Source: Zanthoxylum bungeanum
Taxonomy: Eukaryota > Streptophyta > Magnoliopsida > Sapindales > Rutaceae
Assembly: GCA_019454045.1 (NCBI GenBank)
Contig: SKCR01031868.1
Coordinates: 62,001 to 126,000 of the forward strand
Direction: 5' to 3'
DNA: 64,000 bases
Position 1 is the first letter of the stretch. Each line of letters opens with the position of its first letter. The notes under the pieces are model-generated. The model searched no databases. It was not told where the DNA came from and saw only the letters and a list, made by a program, of their open reading frames with translations. Made by a program: the position numbers and the translations under genes. Below are positions 44,853 to 61,460 of the stretch, piece by piece.

Positions 44853-45707
44853 TATTGACGGCGGATTTTAGTCTCAGGGCAATATGAGAATATTACTCCC
44901 GAGACAATCCTCCCTTAATAGTGAATTTGTTTGGTTATGGGGGACCAAAAGCAAACTTAGCAAAAGACAGATAAATACGCCAATTGACAATGAGATTTAA
45001 CGTGGTTCGGCGGATCTTGGTCCGACCTACGTCCACGGGCACAAAAAGGATGATACTTTTATTACTCAAACACGCTTCTCGGCTCTGCTTCTTGTTTTTT
45101 ACAAGTCTGATGGTAATGATTCTGATGATGATTCTTAATGCTCTCCACTTGTTCTTTTTTCTCCCTTGTTCCCTTCTTCTTCCCCTTTTCTCTACACTTA
45201 CTCTACCCTCCTATTTATAATGGTGAAGAAATCAGATTCTTTCTCCTATAAGAATTTCATAGTTGAAACTATTCTCTTTTCCCATAAGGATTCCTAGTCA
45301 AAACAATTCTATTTTCCCATAAGGATTCCTAGTCAAAACTATTCTCTTTTCCCATAAGGATTCCTAATCAAAACTACATTTACTTCTTTTATCCTATTTG
45401 GACACTGACTCATCAGTTTTCCCCATGAAAGTAGGATAACTTATCTTCTGGAACATATCCCGCCATATTTCCGGTCTTCATGAGGTCTGTCACGATGGTC
45501 CTTTGAACTGAGAATGCTTTCGTCGATCTGATAATTCCCGGTCATCCGATCTTTAAGTGGTCGGGTTATCAATCTTAAGTGCTCGGCCCTTACTTATGTG
45601 GTCGGTCATGATGGTCCTTTTTAATAATTTTGACCAATGAGGGAATTTACCCTTTTACCTCTGCCGTGCTGCTTAAATATCATAGTGCCTAAAAAACACC
45701 ATCAACA
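44853..45707 (-). mobile_element. Solo LTR of the 24395-27973 family
   Basis: Reverse-complement of the LTRs at 24395 and 27178. On the plus strand it starts TTGACGGCGGATTTTAGTC and ends AACACCATCAACA. It is about 60 bp longer than them, partly through a threefold tandem repeat of TTTTCCCATAAGGATTCCTA (45280-45370). Its terminal TG appears mutated to TA. It lies between TA microsatellite tracts, so a target duplication cannot be told from the simple repeat. Confidence 0.88.
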
Positions 45708-45732
45708 AAATATATATATATATATATATATC

Positions 45733-46358
45733 ATTTAACAATATGTGTCTCATTTTAAGAATTTATATAGGGTCTTATAGAATTCAAGACAACTCACGAC
45801 TAATCTTGTGTGTAATTATTGATCAATGTGTGTGAAAAATACTATATTGAATGATGATGGATCATGAATAACATCTGGTTGTAAAGTTGAAAAGCTTTAG
45901 ATCCATACCATAAGCAAAGCAAGCAAGCTATGAAATTGTCTCTATTGAGACAATAATGCAATTGATGTAGCTGTGTTACTTTACAATTTTGATTTTTTTT
46001 TTTTTATCAAATGTTACAACAATTTTGATTTACAACCGAACTTTCCAATAATGTATTTATTTTTAATTAATTAATTTTTTAAAAAAGAAATATAGATATC
46101 TAGCCTCATATGCCATCGAAAGGACTTGACCTCAGCTCACAACTCACAAATTTGAGACGTGATGGTTGTGATAGTTCACTTATTAATTTAATTATTGTTT
46201 TCATTTTCACATTTCACAGTTCACACACCCTTAATCCAGTAATTAAAAGTTTTTCTCCTTCAAGATTGGTGTGGGAGGGAATCAATTATTTCACATCTTG
46301 TTAATTTTAAAATTAATAATTAAAAGGTAAAGGATACTTCAACCTTCAATTTTTAGGG
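45733..46358. other. Intergenic DNA
   Basis: No gene or complete repeat recognised. AT-rich with homopolymers. Confidence 0.4.
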
Positions 46359-46668
46359 TAGTGTTTTAAAATCCGGACTGGTCCATCGATCCAGTCTAGA
46401 AAGAGGATCAAGGATCAGAAGTCTGATGGGGATTCAACCAAGGTTGATCGGGGTCAGTATTTAACTATATTTTTATTATTTTTTTACAAAAAAAAAAAAA
46501 AACCAAAATTAATAAATAAAAATAAAAATAAAAAACCAAACTGAAAACCCGCCTGATCCGGATTAGGTTGACTGGTTTTTGACTGGTTCACTGCTGATCG
46601 GTTTGGGGGCACCCGGATCGATCCTTGGACCGGGTCCCGATTCAACCGGGCCGAGTTTTTAATCATTC
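46359..46668. mobile_element. hAT-like MITE with GGACCGG/ACTGGTCC motifs
   Basis: Termini TAGTGTTTTAAAATCC and, inverted, GAATGATTAAAAACTCGG. Flanks TTTTAGGG (46351-46358) and ATTTAGGG (46669-46676) are an 8-bp duplication with one mismatch. Subterminal GACTGGTCC, GATCGGTT and GGACCGGG motifs. 310 bp. Confidence 0.75.
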
Positions 46669-46676
46669 ATTTAGGG

Positions 46677-48805
46677 AAATGGACATAAAATCCTATAATG
46701 TTTCAAAAAAAAAATTCAACCCCCCATTTTAACAGATTTTATTATTTTAATAGTTAAATGATTATTCATTTACATAAAATGAGATATGAGATTACATAAT
46801 AAATCTGATAAATTATATTTTTTTCCATCCAAAATAATAAATTTAGTAATGAATAAGGGTCTCCATGTCTTTTTGAAACATTATGAAATTCTATATTCAT
46901 TTCCTCATGTAGGAGCAAAATGAGATTTAAAGTTGTGCCTATAACGTTAACGATCACAACACCATTGGGCTCGCAGCTCGTTAAGAGCACGGATAGCCCA
47001 ACGGGAGGACTAATTGGAGAATTAAGAAGTCTCCACCCAGTATAAGACATTGTGAACGATTTAAGGCCGCACTACACCCCTTGTAAGGTCCGACTTTAAA
47101 TCTGTTTGAGTTCAGAATGGTCCCTTACTGATATCAGTATAATATTTATGCTCAAATAAGGTATCCACGTATCTTATAATGCAATCATAGGTAATAACAA
47201 TTTATAAAGCGTACAATGCGCAATCATGAATAGTAAAAAAATAACAAACAATGAATAAATATTTAGAAACTAATAAAGTAACAACAAGATAATAAGTAAA
47301 CAAATCAGAGCATGCATCACATCGGTATGGCTTAGTGGAAGCCTAACCAGACATTCTTATATGCCATTGGTGTCCGACCAGACATAGCCCATGTCTGGCT
47401 GGATGTGTTTCGCAAACCAAAAATATATAGAGGATAAATCATGCTTAACTAACAATAAACAAAATAAATAAAAGACCATGAAACAAAACAACAGTAATAG
47501 CATGTGATTTGAAAACATCAGAATACATAAACAAAAAATTTATTGGGGACTTCATGTCCGGTCGAACTTTGTGTAAGTCTGGCTGGATATTCTGCGTATA
47601 ACAAAGAAGATGAAATATTGCAGAAACATGTGTGACAATAATAGTAGAAAAAAAATCCATTCGTGGCAATAATTTAAACGACAATATTAATAATAGCTAC
47701 GATAAAATACGGAAAATAGTTATAGCACATAAGGACAACATGATGTAAGGTGCATATCCTAGGTTTGGCTTCGAAGAAGCATGACCAGATGTTTTAATTA
47801 CGTGACATACATAATGTGCACGTCCGGCCGGATGTGTTACTGCTCCGGCTGGAGATACTGTGTAAAAGATAGAAACTTAATGAGTGCCATCATGTCGTAC
47901 CTTTATATGTCTAGTCGCTCTGAAGCACTTCCTAGATGTTGGGTTGTTGTTGGATTCATACCAGAAAGACCGGAAACTCTAAGGATTGGTGAGTATTTGG
48001 CTTACGTTCTCTTTCTAAAATTTCAGGTGGCAGTACTTCAGAAATTCAATAGGTGGACTTTATTGGAGTTGGGTTCTGAATGGTTTATGATGGGGATGAG
48101 TTCATTTTTTTTTATAGTGACAAGGTAAGGTCTGAGAATGGAAGAGGGATACATAATTTCATCCCCCTCTCCAGTTTGTTTCGAGTGATTTCCAATCAAG
48201 TGTCTGTTATATCTCGATACATATCCGGCCGAATATGATTATACCCGTAATTCCAATAACTGAAGATCTGTATGGTCATTGACATATTTATATATGTTCG
48301 ACAATAAATGCATTTTGAATTGCATGTGCAACTGAATATGTATTTTGAATTATATATATGGCTGCACATCCATCAGATTCCATGATTTCATGGATTTACA
48401 ATCAACACACTCACTGACAACTCTCTAATGTCCCGTCGGATTTAGGGTTTTCAAGTTATGTCCGGCCATGTAGTATTTAGTGATATTTCTTAAATTCCCT
48501 GGAATTTTGTTCTCTTCCAGCACTCATTCTTGCAGTTTTCCCAAACATTCATAGAGTCTCCATAAAAGATTTATTATCGGGTTATGTGTAAAAATAAAAT
48601 ACCCACACCTCAATAATTAAAATTATATAATTAATTATATGATTTAGTAGAAATCGTGGGATCACTGCATAAAGTCACTAGCAATTTCTAAAAGGTCACC
48701 GACATATGCCCAAAATCGAAAGTCATGAACAACTGTCAGAAACGTCGCTGGAATGTTGTCAATGGGTGCTAGTAACAGTTTTTGTTTTCTTATTGTGTCA
48801 CGTGT
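46677..48805. other. Gene-free stretch with recurrent TCCGGCCGGA-like motifs
   Basis: No coding region is convincing. Between 47050 and 48480 the phrases GTCTGGCTGGATGTG, GTCCGGCCGGATGTG, CTCCGGCTGGAGAT and ATCCGGCCGAATATG recur at irregular intervals of 100-250 bp. A worn retroelement or transposon is likely, but no termini were found. Confidence 0.4.
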
Positions 48806-49024
48806 AATTGAATTCTAACAGAGTAAGCTTTCTCTGTTTGGTTGCCGAGAAAGTGAAAGAAAATGAAAGGGAAAGTTTCAGTGAGGAGGAGAGAAAGAGA
48901 GTGAAGATAAATCTGAAATTCTTATTATTAACAGAAGCAGTTTCTACATTGCTATTTAAACAAACTCAACAACTTAAGAAGCTGATGTGGCAGCAAGCTG
49001 ACGTGGCTAATTATTCTCATAACA
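48806..49024 (-). repeat. 3' LTR of the minus-strand Copia
   Basis: Direct repeat of 53455-53657 with about 90% identity by eye. A 13-bp stretch near 48991-49003 (CAGCAAGCTGACG region) is absent from the other copy. On minus it starts TGTTATGAG. Confidence 0.88.
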
Positions 49025-49031
49025 TCACCCT

Positions 49032-52000
49032 TCAAGCTAATAGACGAGGAAAGACCATGAGCTTGGATCGTAGATCAGCAAAGTGATCAAAGCCTAAAGG
49101 CTTAGTGAGAATGTTAGCAATTTGACAGTGACCAGGAACATGTTTAACCAGAACTTCTTGCCGAGCTCTATAGTCTCGAATGAAGTGGAGATCAAGCTCG
49201 ATGTGTTTAGTGCGAGGATGATATATGAGATTCTTTGCTATGGCTTCTGCACTTTTGCTATCACACCATAGCGTAGGAACAGACGACAAGCGAATGCGAA
49301 GCTCATCAAGTAAATAGGAGATCCAAAGAACTTCTGAAGTGACAAGTGCCAAAGCCATGTATTCAGCTTCAGCAGATGATCGAGAAACTATGTTTTGCTT
49401 CTTCGAAGACCAAACAACCAGATTTGAGCCAAGATAGACACAGTAACCACCTATTGATTTTCTGTCATCAGAATCCGATCCCCAATCTGCATCTGAATAC
49501 CCTGTCAGAGTGGATGTGCCAGTAGGAAGAAACTGTAAGCCAAAGTGCGTAGTATTTTACAGATATCTCAACAGTCGTTTACAGGATTGTAAGTGAAAGA
49601 CTGTTGGTGAAACAAGAAATTGACTGAGTTTGTGAACTGAGTAAGAAATTTATGGTATGGTAAGGGTGACATATTGTAATGAACCAATAATGCTTCTGTA
49701 TAATGAGGGATTCTCAAATAACTTCCCTTTGTCCTTCTGTAATTTCTCTGTTGGACACATGAGAGTAAGACAACCTTTGCTTTCAAGCATGTGAGTCTTC
49801 TTTAAGATATCCCCTATGTACTTAGTTTGAGATAAATGAAGACCATTAGCAGAAGGTATAACCTCGATCCCCAAAAAGAAGTTAACAATGCCCAAATCTT
49901 TGAGAGCATATGCAGAAGCCAATTGGGAGATTATTTCTTCCACCAAACTGATCTTAGAACCAGTGATTAAGATGTCATCAACATAGACTATAATAATGAC
50001 TATCTCTTTTTATATGTTTGATGAACAAAGAAGAATCTGATTGAGACTTGATGTATCCCCAACTTACTAAAGAATTTTTAAGAGCATCATACCAAGCTTG
50101 TGGGGTCTGTTTGAGGCCATAAAGTGCATTGTTAAGCTTGCAGACATGATGAGGAAAAACGTGACTGATAAAGCCTTCTGGTTGATGTACATATACATCT
50201 TCAAAGAGTGAGCCATTCAAGAAAACATTGTTCACATCCAACTGTCTGACTTTCCAGTTATTCATGACTGCTAAACTCAATACAACTCGTATTGTAGATG
50301 GTTTCACATCAGGGCTATAAGTTTCAAAGTAGTCAAGACCATGAGTTTGATGAAACCCTTTGGCAACTAACCTTGCCTTGTACCTGAAGATACTACCATC
50401 AGAATTATATTTGACTAGAAACACCTATTTGGTACCAATAACTTTAGAGGTTGAGTCAGGAGGAACCAATGTCCAGGTTTGAGTTCTCTATAAAGCTTCA
50501 AACTCTTCTTTCATGGCAGCAAACCAATGAGAATTACTAAGTGCTGCTTTGACACTAACTGGCTCAACACTGGCAGTGACAGAAAAATAAAATTTAGGTC
50601 TAAAAATTCCAGACTTGGATCTTGTCTACATAGGATGGGTAGAGGGCTGAAGTGTTTGGGTTAAATGAGAGGGTACTGGAGGCTGAAGTGTTTGGGTTGA
50701 ATATAAGGGTACTGGAGAAGAGTTAACTGATCTTACTAGAGCAGGTTGAGAGGACACTTCTGTCTCCAGGGAAGCTGCTGAGAGATGGTCAAGAGTGGGA
50801 GTAGGATTGTTGGAAGATGGAACATTAAGTGTATGAGATAATATTGATAGATCATGAGAAGAAGATGATACGTTTTGATTGTTCTGATTGTTAGAAGTAG
50901 TAACTGTGAAGAGCTCTTTGTAGGGAAAGTCAGTCTCATCAAAGCTAATATGTCTAGCTATATACAACTTTCCTGAGCTATGTAAGCATTTGTACCCCTT
51001 GTGTAGTGGACTGTATCCTAGGAAAAGACACTTAGCTGAGTGGAAATCTAGCTTGTGTTGATTATAGGGTCTAAGAAGAGGGTAACAAGCACAACCAAAG
51101 ACTCTAAGAAGTGCATAGTCTGGCTTGAGGTGGTAGAGTTTTTCAAAAGGTGAGATCTTAACTAGAACTGACGTGGGCATCCTATTTATCAAGTATGAAG
51201 CTGTGAGAAAGGCTTCCCACAAAAAGGTGAGAGACATATTGGCATGTGCTAGAATAGTAAGACATGTTTCTACCAAATGTCTGTGTTTCCTTTCAATTAC
51301 ACCATTTTGGTGATGAGTGTGAGGACATCTATGCCTGAAATGAATCCCTTGTGACTTAAGAAATGGTTCAAAACTTCTGAATTCTCCTCCCCAATGTGAC
51401 TGAAGGATTTTGATGGGCAAGTCAAACTGTTTTTCTACAAGGAGTTGGAAGTGTTTAAAGGTGGGTAATGCTTCTGATTTGACTTTTAAGGGAAATAACC
51501 AGCTGTACCTAGTGAAATCATCTAAAAAGTTTATGTAGTATCTATAACCATCTAAAGATAGTAAAGAGGAAGGTCCCCAAACATCTGTATGAACAAGTTC
51601 TAGTGGTGCTGAGGTTTTGATATGAGTGGATGGAAAGTGCAGCATGTGCATTTTGCCAAGTTGACATGCAGTACAGATTAACAATGTGGAAATTTGTGAC
51701 ATGTTATGATGAAGAGATTAAGATTTAGCAATTGTTTTGAGTACATATGGACTTGGATGTCCAAGTCTCTGATGAAACAATTTTGCAGTAGTCAAAGAAG
51801 TATTAAAAGCAACTAAAGACAGTGAATGATTGTTGTTCAAAGCTAGAGGCAAATGAACATAATTAGCAAAACAGGTAAACATTGACCTATGATTGGAAAC
51901 AATGTGATTAACATGAAATGCATTGACATGATTTCTGGATAGAAGTTGAAAGAGACCACTCTCAGAAACTCCATGTGCCAGCAGTGTGCCCTTCTTCTTG

Positions 52001-53269
52001 TCCTTGATAAGGCAGCTATGAGAAAAGAACTCAATTAATACATCATTATCTTGTAACAACTTGGATATGCTTAAAAGAGATTTTTGGTAATACTAGGAAC
52101 ATATAATATATCTTTCAAATCCAATTCATAACCAAGATAAGAGTGAAATATATTTGTACCTATATGAGAGATTCTAAGTCCTTCACCATTTCCAATTAGA
52201 AGTGAACTGTTACCTGTGAATTCAGCAACAGTGGAAAGGTTTTGGAGATTGTTGGTTATATGGTGAATTGCTCCACTATCAAGGTACCAACCTTGATCAG
52301 CCATTCCCTCTGGAGAAGCTAAGTAAGCTGCTTGATTGGTTGGAAACTGCTGTTGAGGAGGTGGTCCCTGATGTGGTGGCGTAAAATGTTGCAGATGTCG
52401 AAATGATCCTGATGTAAACTCTCGATTGAATCTGTTTCTACACTCCATATCAGTGTGCATTGGTTTGAAGCAAATCTGACAGACCAATCCTTCATTAGGA
52501 TTACCTCTTCCTCCATTAAATCCTCTACCATTGTTAGCTCTTCATTGTTGTGGCCAGTAACCATATTGGCTTCTTCCGTTGCCATTAGTCCAGGTGTTCC
52601 ATGTATTACCTCATCTGCCTGGATTATTCCAGTTAGCAAACTGATTGTTATTCCAGTTGTTATTCCAATTGAAGTTACCACAACCTTGTCCTCATTTATT
52701 AAAAAATCCTCTGTCATTGAAACTACCACGACCTTGAGCATTTTTCTAATTATGACCAGTTTGTGCAACATTGGCACTGTAATTTCCTTTGGATTCACCA
52801 GAGAGAGTAATATGATGTGCTTCTAATCTTGCTTCTTGTGAGAGCAACATTGCATAAGCATCATTAACACTTAGGTTGGCCATGTTAGCTGTGATCAGCA
52901 CTACTACTATATATATTCTTGTCCTAGTGGATTGATCAAATGTGTGATGAAATCAGAGGTGCTCACCTTACAACCTGCTAATGCTAGATTTTCGGTGATA
53001 CTTTTCAGCTTGACAAAATATTCAGACAAACTCAAGTTTCCTTTCTTTAGATTTGTTAACTGAGCCTTAAGTTTAACCTTTTTAGCCTCAGTTTCAGATC
53101 CAAATTGCTTCTCAAGGCTCTGCCACAAGTCAAATGAAGACTCTGATCCTGCAACTAAGGTAAGAATTTCTAAGGTCATTGACGAAAGCAACCAGCTCAT
53201 CAACAACTGATCCTGTATTTTCCAGATCACAGACGCAACTCCTTGAGGAACTGCTTCACTTTCAATCAT
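49032..53269 (-). pseudogene. Copia gag-pol relic, multiple frameshifts and stops
   Basis: Minus-strand order: gag UBN2 block (53269-52907, LWQSLEKQFGSETEAKKVKL); zinc knuckle CQICFKPMHTDMEC near 52480 and protease WYLDSGAIHH (within 52487-52071); GAG-pre-integrase HQRLGHPSPYVLK (52059-51718); integrase 51702-50626 with HTDVWGP, DDFTRY and ERKHRHL; reverse transcriptase 50424-49978 (QLDVNNVFLNG) and on to YVDD near 49990-49975; RT tail 49946-49650 (FFLGIEV); RNase H 49358-49032 (CDSKSAEAIAKNL). The second catalytic Asp of integrase, normally in SDWGGEF, is His here (SHWGGEF). The breaks make it non-functional. Confidence 0.9.
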
Positions 53270-53454
53270 AGCTTCAAGTCCATTGCCTTTGATTGAACTC
53301 AGTACTAAGGACTTTCAAATCATGTAATTATTCCGATCTAGTTTGATTGGAGAGGAAAAAGTAAAATTGAAGGCTGCAGATTGTTGGAGATTTGATGAGG
53401 TCATTTAGAGATTGGATCTGTAACCTAGACACTGAGGGAGAGGCTCTGATACCA

Positions 53455-53657
53455 AATTGAATTCTAAGAGAGTAAGTTTTCTCTGTTTGGTTGACGAGAA
53501 AGTGAAAGAAAATGAAATGGAAAGTTTCAGTGAGGAGGAGAGAAAGAGAGTGAAGATAAATATGAAATTCTTATTATTAACAGAAGTAGTTTCTACATTG
53601 TTATTTAAACAAACTCAACAACTTAAGAAGCTGACGTGGCTAATTATTCTCATAACA
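53455..53657 (-). repeat. 5' LTR of the minus-strand Copia
   Basis: Ends TTCAATT on the minus strand immediately before the TGGTATCAGAGCC primer site. If the CGTGT duplication is right, the LTR ends in ATT beyond the usual CA, a non-canonical terminus. Confidence 0.85.
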
Positions 53658-53662
53658 CGTGT

Positions 53663-53985
53663 CACCTTTTATTGGATCATACATATTCAATTGTTTAATA
53701 AATACATACAATAATTTATAAATTGGCAGTTAAAAAATTGGATCTTAATCGATTTGCAATAATTTTTTTGATAATTTTGAAAATTTATTCGGACCAGACT
53801 CATAATCGGTTCTCGATTCGACTGACCAGTCCGATTCGAGTTTCAAAATCTTGAGTTCAAGTTTATGGGTGTATTTTTGTATAAAAGTCTGGGATAACTA
53901 TAAATTTTATTTATTATATTTAAGGTCGAGTAAAGTGATTTAGAGGCGAAATTTTCCACGTTTAAAAAAAATTTGACATAATTAT
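53663..53985. other. Intergenic DNA with a fragment like the 46359 MITE
   Basis: GACTGACCAGTCCGATTCGA and GTTTCAAAATCTTGAG at about 53819-53856 resemble one end of the 46359-46668 element. No second end seen. Confidence 0.35.
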
Positions 53986-54151
53986 TATAATTTAGGGTTA
54001 TTTACGTTTTACTATTAAAGTTATGATAAAATAACAATTGGGTACTATGAATATTAATATATTATATTTTACTACAAAACTTATATAAAATTTAACATTT
54101 TACTATTTTTTCATCTAAACCGTTAGTTGACCGTCAGTTGACTATTTTATC

Positions 54152-54659
54152 TAGGGGTGTTTATGGGTCGAGTCGAGTAGAGTTTTTTGAAATTTTTGAG
54201 ACCCGATCGGATCGGATCACGCGAGTCCGAAACCTGAACCCAAAAATTGAGAGGTGAAACACGATAGGGTCGGGTAGTCCAAAAAAATATTTTTTTTAAT
54301 GAATTAATTATTTTAAAATATAAATATTAGTTATTTATGTCCCGAAAATTATTATATATAAAAAGTTTCAAGATAACAAAAGTAATAAATAAATGAAATA
54401 ATAGTGAAGACTTTAAAAAAATAATAAATTTTTTAGAAAAATAATAAATTTTTTAGAAAAATAATAAATTTTTTAGAAAACTAATAAAAATATTATAATT
54501 TCTGGTAGGGTCGGATTTTAATGTCAAATATGTGACCCAACGTAAAAATTTCGGGTCAGGTCAGGTCGGGTTAACCCGAAAACTCATTATAAATTTTTGT
54601 ATGAAACCCGTGCGGATCGGGTCGGGTTGCATGTTGAACCGACCCTTTGAACACCCCTA
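54152..54659. mobile_element. hAT MITE nested in the 53995-54944 element
   Basis: Ends TAGGGGTGTTTATGGGTCG and, inverted, TAGGGGTGTTCAAAGGGTCG. Flanks ATTTTATC (54144-54151) / GTTTTATC (54660-54667). Subterminal GGGTCGG and CGGATCGG clusters. Inside is a threefold AATAATAAATTTTTTAGAAA repeat (54419-54480). Confidence 0.88.
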
Positions 54660-54724
54660 GTTTTATCCTCAAAATAAAATAAAAGTAAAAATTATAATTA
54701 TACCCTTTAAAAAAATATATCTAA

Positions 54725-54786
54725 TCTTATACCGATCGGGTCTCAAAAATTTCAAAAAAACCCGACCCGACCCATGAACATCCCTA
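54725..54786. repeat. Inverted partial copy of the 54152 element's left end
   Basis: GATCGGGTCTCAAAAATTTC ... CATGAACATCCCTA is the reverse complement of 54152-54215 with a few changes. It is truncated at its inner side. Confidence 0.78.
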
Positions 54787-55120
54787 AAGAAAACATTTTT
54801 TTTAATGGTCAACTAACAATTTAGATGGAAAAGTAGTAAAATGTTAAATTTTATATAAATTTAGTAGTAAAGTGTAGTATGTTAATATTCATAATACCCA
54901 ATTGTTATTTTATCATAACTTTAGTAGTAAAACGTAAATAACCCTATAATTTATTATAATATATATAATAGATTTATTCATAAATGGCTCAAAGTATGCT
55001 TTGTTTTTGGAAAGTATTTTTGTGGCGCAAAAAAACAGGGCTAAACTAAATTTAATAGAAGCGTGCGAACCGGGTGTTGACGTGGCAGGCGCTGATAGCA
55101 TAGCGGGCGAATAAAAAAAA

Positions 55121-55130
55121 ATATATAAAA
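55121..55130 (+). promoter_or_regulatory. TATA box of the PRMT6-like gene
   Basis: ATATATAAAA 70-78 bp upstream of the ATG at 55199, followed by a C/A-rich leader. The nearest upstream transposon ends at 54944, only about 175 bp away. Confidence 0.6.
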
Positions 55131-55198
55131 ACTTAAACCCTATTCCCCTAAAAACCTCCTCCCATCATCTCTTCCGTCAGCAGCAAGTAGAAACAGCA

Positions 55199-59436
<4,238 letters not shown>

Positions 59437-60783
59437 AGAAGGAAACAGCCAACAGGTCGCATAATTGGTGCTTTTTCATTCACTGAGGTACATATTATAG
59501 CTCCTTTATTTTATAACAATCTCAAAGCATGATGTGTTTATGATGTCAAGGCTGTAGATTGAGATAACAGTACTCTAGCACTCAATCTCAGTTTTGTGGG
59601 CCTAATCATGTGCCAGTTGTTCTTTTTGTGTCTTCTTGCCTATATGGAGTCTAAAATTTTTCCATGCATGCAAGAAATGTTGCACTCGCAAGCTTATGAC
59701 TAGAGTGGCAAATGTAAATCTGGCAGATGTAATTTGTAAACATATCCAAGCAATAATTAGGATTGGATTTGGGTCTGAATTTTGTCAATGTTAATGGCAA
59801 CTTTTTATATTGTTTCTTGCCTAGATCTGGCTAGTTTTTCAAGGCCTCATCTTTTAAATTTGTAAATGCCACGACTTTTAAATGATTTTTGTGTGTGTTG
59901 ACTTTTAGATGAAATTTGATTGGCTTATATGAAACAACATTTCCTCTTGTTTGTGTCAGTAAATTTCAGCTTTCTGAAGTTGGATCCTCCTGATTTCAGA
60001 AATTGATTGTATGAACTGAAATAATTGTTGCTGTGAATAAATCTCATGTAGACTAGGAAAGACAAATCATATAGAAACAATAATACTTTAGAACTCAATG
60101 GTTATACCATTATACCCATATATATTTTTATGTGCATCTCAATGCTTGTGGTTTAAAATCTCTTACCCCAATGTTTAACCATCGCAAACCAATTTATATT
60201 TTAGTCAGATTTTAAGTATGTTTCCCTTCTGCACTCGAGTCAAGATATGATTTGTGTACAAATGTCCTCTGTATGGAAATTTCCTTATTCGATTTTTCCC
60301 CTTGTGCATTTGATGTTTAATTCTTTACTAAATATAAGATTCACATGGAACTATACTGACTGTTTCATTTCCCTTTTGCCAGTTCCAGCATGCAGCACAT
60401 GTAATCTCTGTGTTTTGGTGCTTATGATCGTGTTCTTGGATACTTCTGTTTCCAAAAATCTCATCAAATGGGCATTTTGGTTCCTTACTTCGCGGTATTA
60501 ATATTCTTCCTTCATAATTTTCCAGGGTGTTGTTTTTTCCCCTCTCTCTCCCGGGTTTTTGTTTTCGTTTTTTAGGTGGGTGTTTTGGGGGAGAAGTCGT
60601 GAATTATTATTGCAACTAGTCTAGTCCTTGCTGGTTATTATTTTTTGAAAAGGTGAAAAATGATCTATCTAACTATTCAATTTTCAGTACATATATATTT
60701 GCTAATTTATTATTTAGAATGGGACATTAAACTGATCGGTGGTTCTAGTCTTGACAAAGTTCCATCAATTTTCTGCTAGTGAA
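59437..60783. other. 3' UTR and downstream flank of the PRMT gene
   Basis: Transcript-like, less AT-rich DNA follows the stop. A possible 3' UTR donor (CACTGAGGTACATA) lies near 59486. No separate gene could be supported; the open frame at 60247-60501 has no family resemblance. Confidence 0.4.
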
Positions 60784-60795
60784 TAAGATTGAGAG

Positions 60796-60918
60796 CAATT
60801 CAGGAGTGCGTTTTTTGTAAGAGCCTGGGGCAGTCGAAGGTTTTAGCTTATCTGCTCCGCTTAAGCCCGGCTCGTGTGGTTTGGCGGTAGGGTTTTCAAC
60901 GTTTCAAAAAAAAAAAAT
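60796..60918 (+). mobile_element. 5'-truncated tRNA-derived SINE
   Basis: Shares the tail CCCGGCTCGTGTGGTTTGGC...GGTTTTCAACGTTTC plus poly-A with the full SINE at 7951-8111 but lacks the promoter boxes. Perfect 12-bp duplications TAAGATTGAGAG (60784-60795 and 60919-60930) show it inserted already truncated. Confidence 0.88.
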
Positions 60919-61200
60919 TAAGATTGAGAGATAGACTACTTACACCATAATGAAATGTAACAATCATAAAATTAGGATGCTACCAATCATCATTGTCATC
61001 ATAAAATTTATTAGGACACCATCATTAATCATATATATGAATGATGGATTGGGTCACCTAAAACTCATGGATTAAATGTAGTCAAATTCATCGGTGTTTT
61101 AAGATCTTTACATAACATGTTTGCCCAAATATTAATGTCTAGACATTTTTCTCATAGCTATTGCTATCCACAGCTTTACTTATTTTTTGATTAGGCTAAG

Positions 61201-61460
61201 AGGTAATTTTTTTTTTTGCGTTAGCGTAACAATATTTCAACACAAAATTTTAACACAAATTTAGATATCAAAATCTAATTATTGATTTAAGTCCTTCCAT
61301 ATTTAAAGTCAAAATTACATTTAATGATGTTTAGATTTTTGATGATATGTAGATCGTTGATTTTTAATATTTAATATTGGATGGACTTAAAATCAATGAT
61401 TAGATTTTGATATTTAGATTTGTGTTAAAAATTTGTATTGAAATATTCTTTACCCTTTTA
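61201..61460. mobile_element. Hairpin MITE
   Basis: Inverted arms of about 65 bp: left AATATTTCAACACAAAATTT, TAACACAAATTTAGATATCA, AAATCTAATTATTGATTTAA (61231-61293); the right arm (about 61388-61455) is the complement with a few mismatches. It ends near GGTAA / TTACCC. The target duplication is not certain. Confidence 0.78.

Larger units (their letters stand above)
48806..53657 (-). mobile_element. Degraded Ty1/Copia element, Ale/Retrofit-like
   Basis: Short direct LTRs (about 219 and 203 bp) bound a minus-strand gag-pol. The same five bases CGTGT occur at 48801-48805 and 53658-53662, a target duplication. Next to the right (5') LTR is the minus-strand primer site TTGGTATCAGAGCC, complementary to initiator tRNA-Met. 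Short LTRs and the VPGHCQIANILTKPL end suit the Ale/Retrofit branch. Pol is broken into at least seven pieces, so the element is dead. Confidence 0.9.
53995..54944. mobile_element. Mutator-like MITE with long TIRs and perfect 9-bp duplication
   Basis: Arms of about 150 bp are inverted copies: left GGGTTATTTACGTTTTACTA (53995) and right TAGTAAAACGTAAATAACCC (to 54944), continuing through AACAATTGGGTACTATGAAT / complement and GTTAGTTGAC / GTCAACTAAC. The flanks are identical: TATAATTTA at 53986-53994 and 54945-54953. Nine-base duplications with long TIRs indicate Mutator superfamily. Other repeats have inserted between the arms. Confidence 0.92.
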
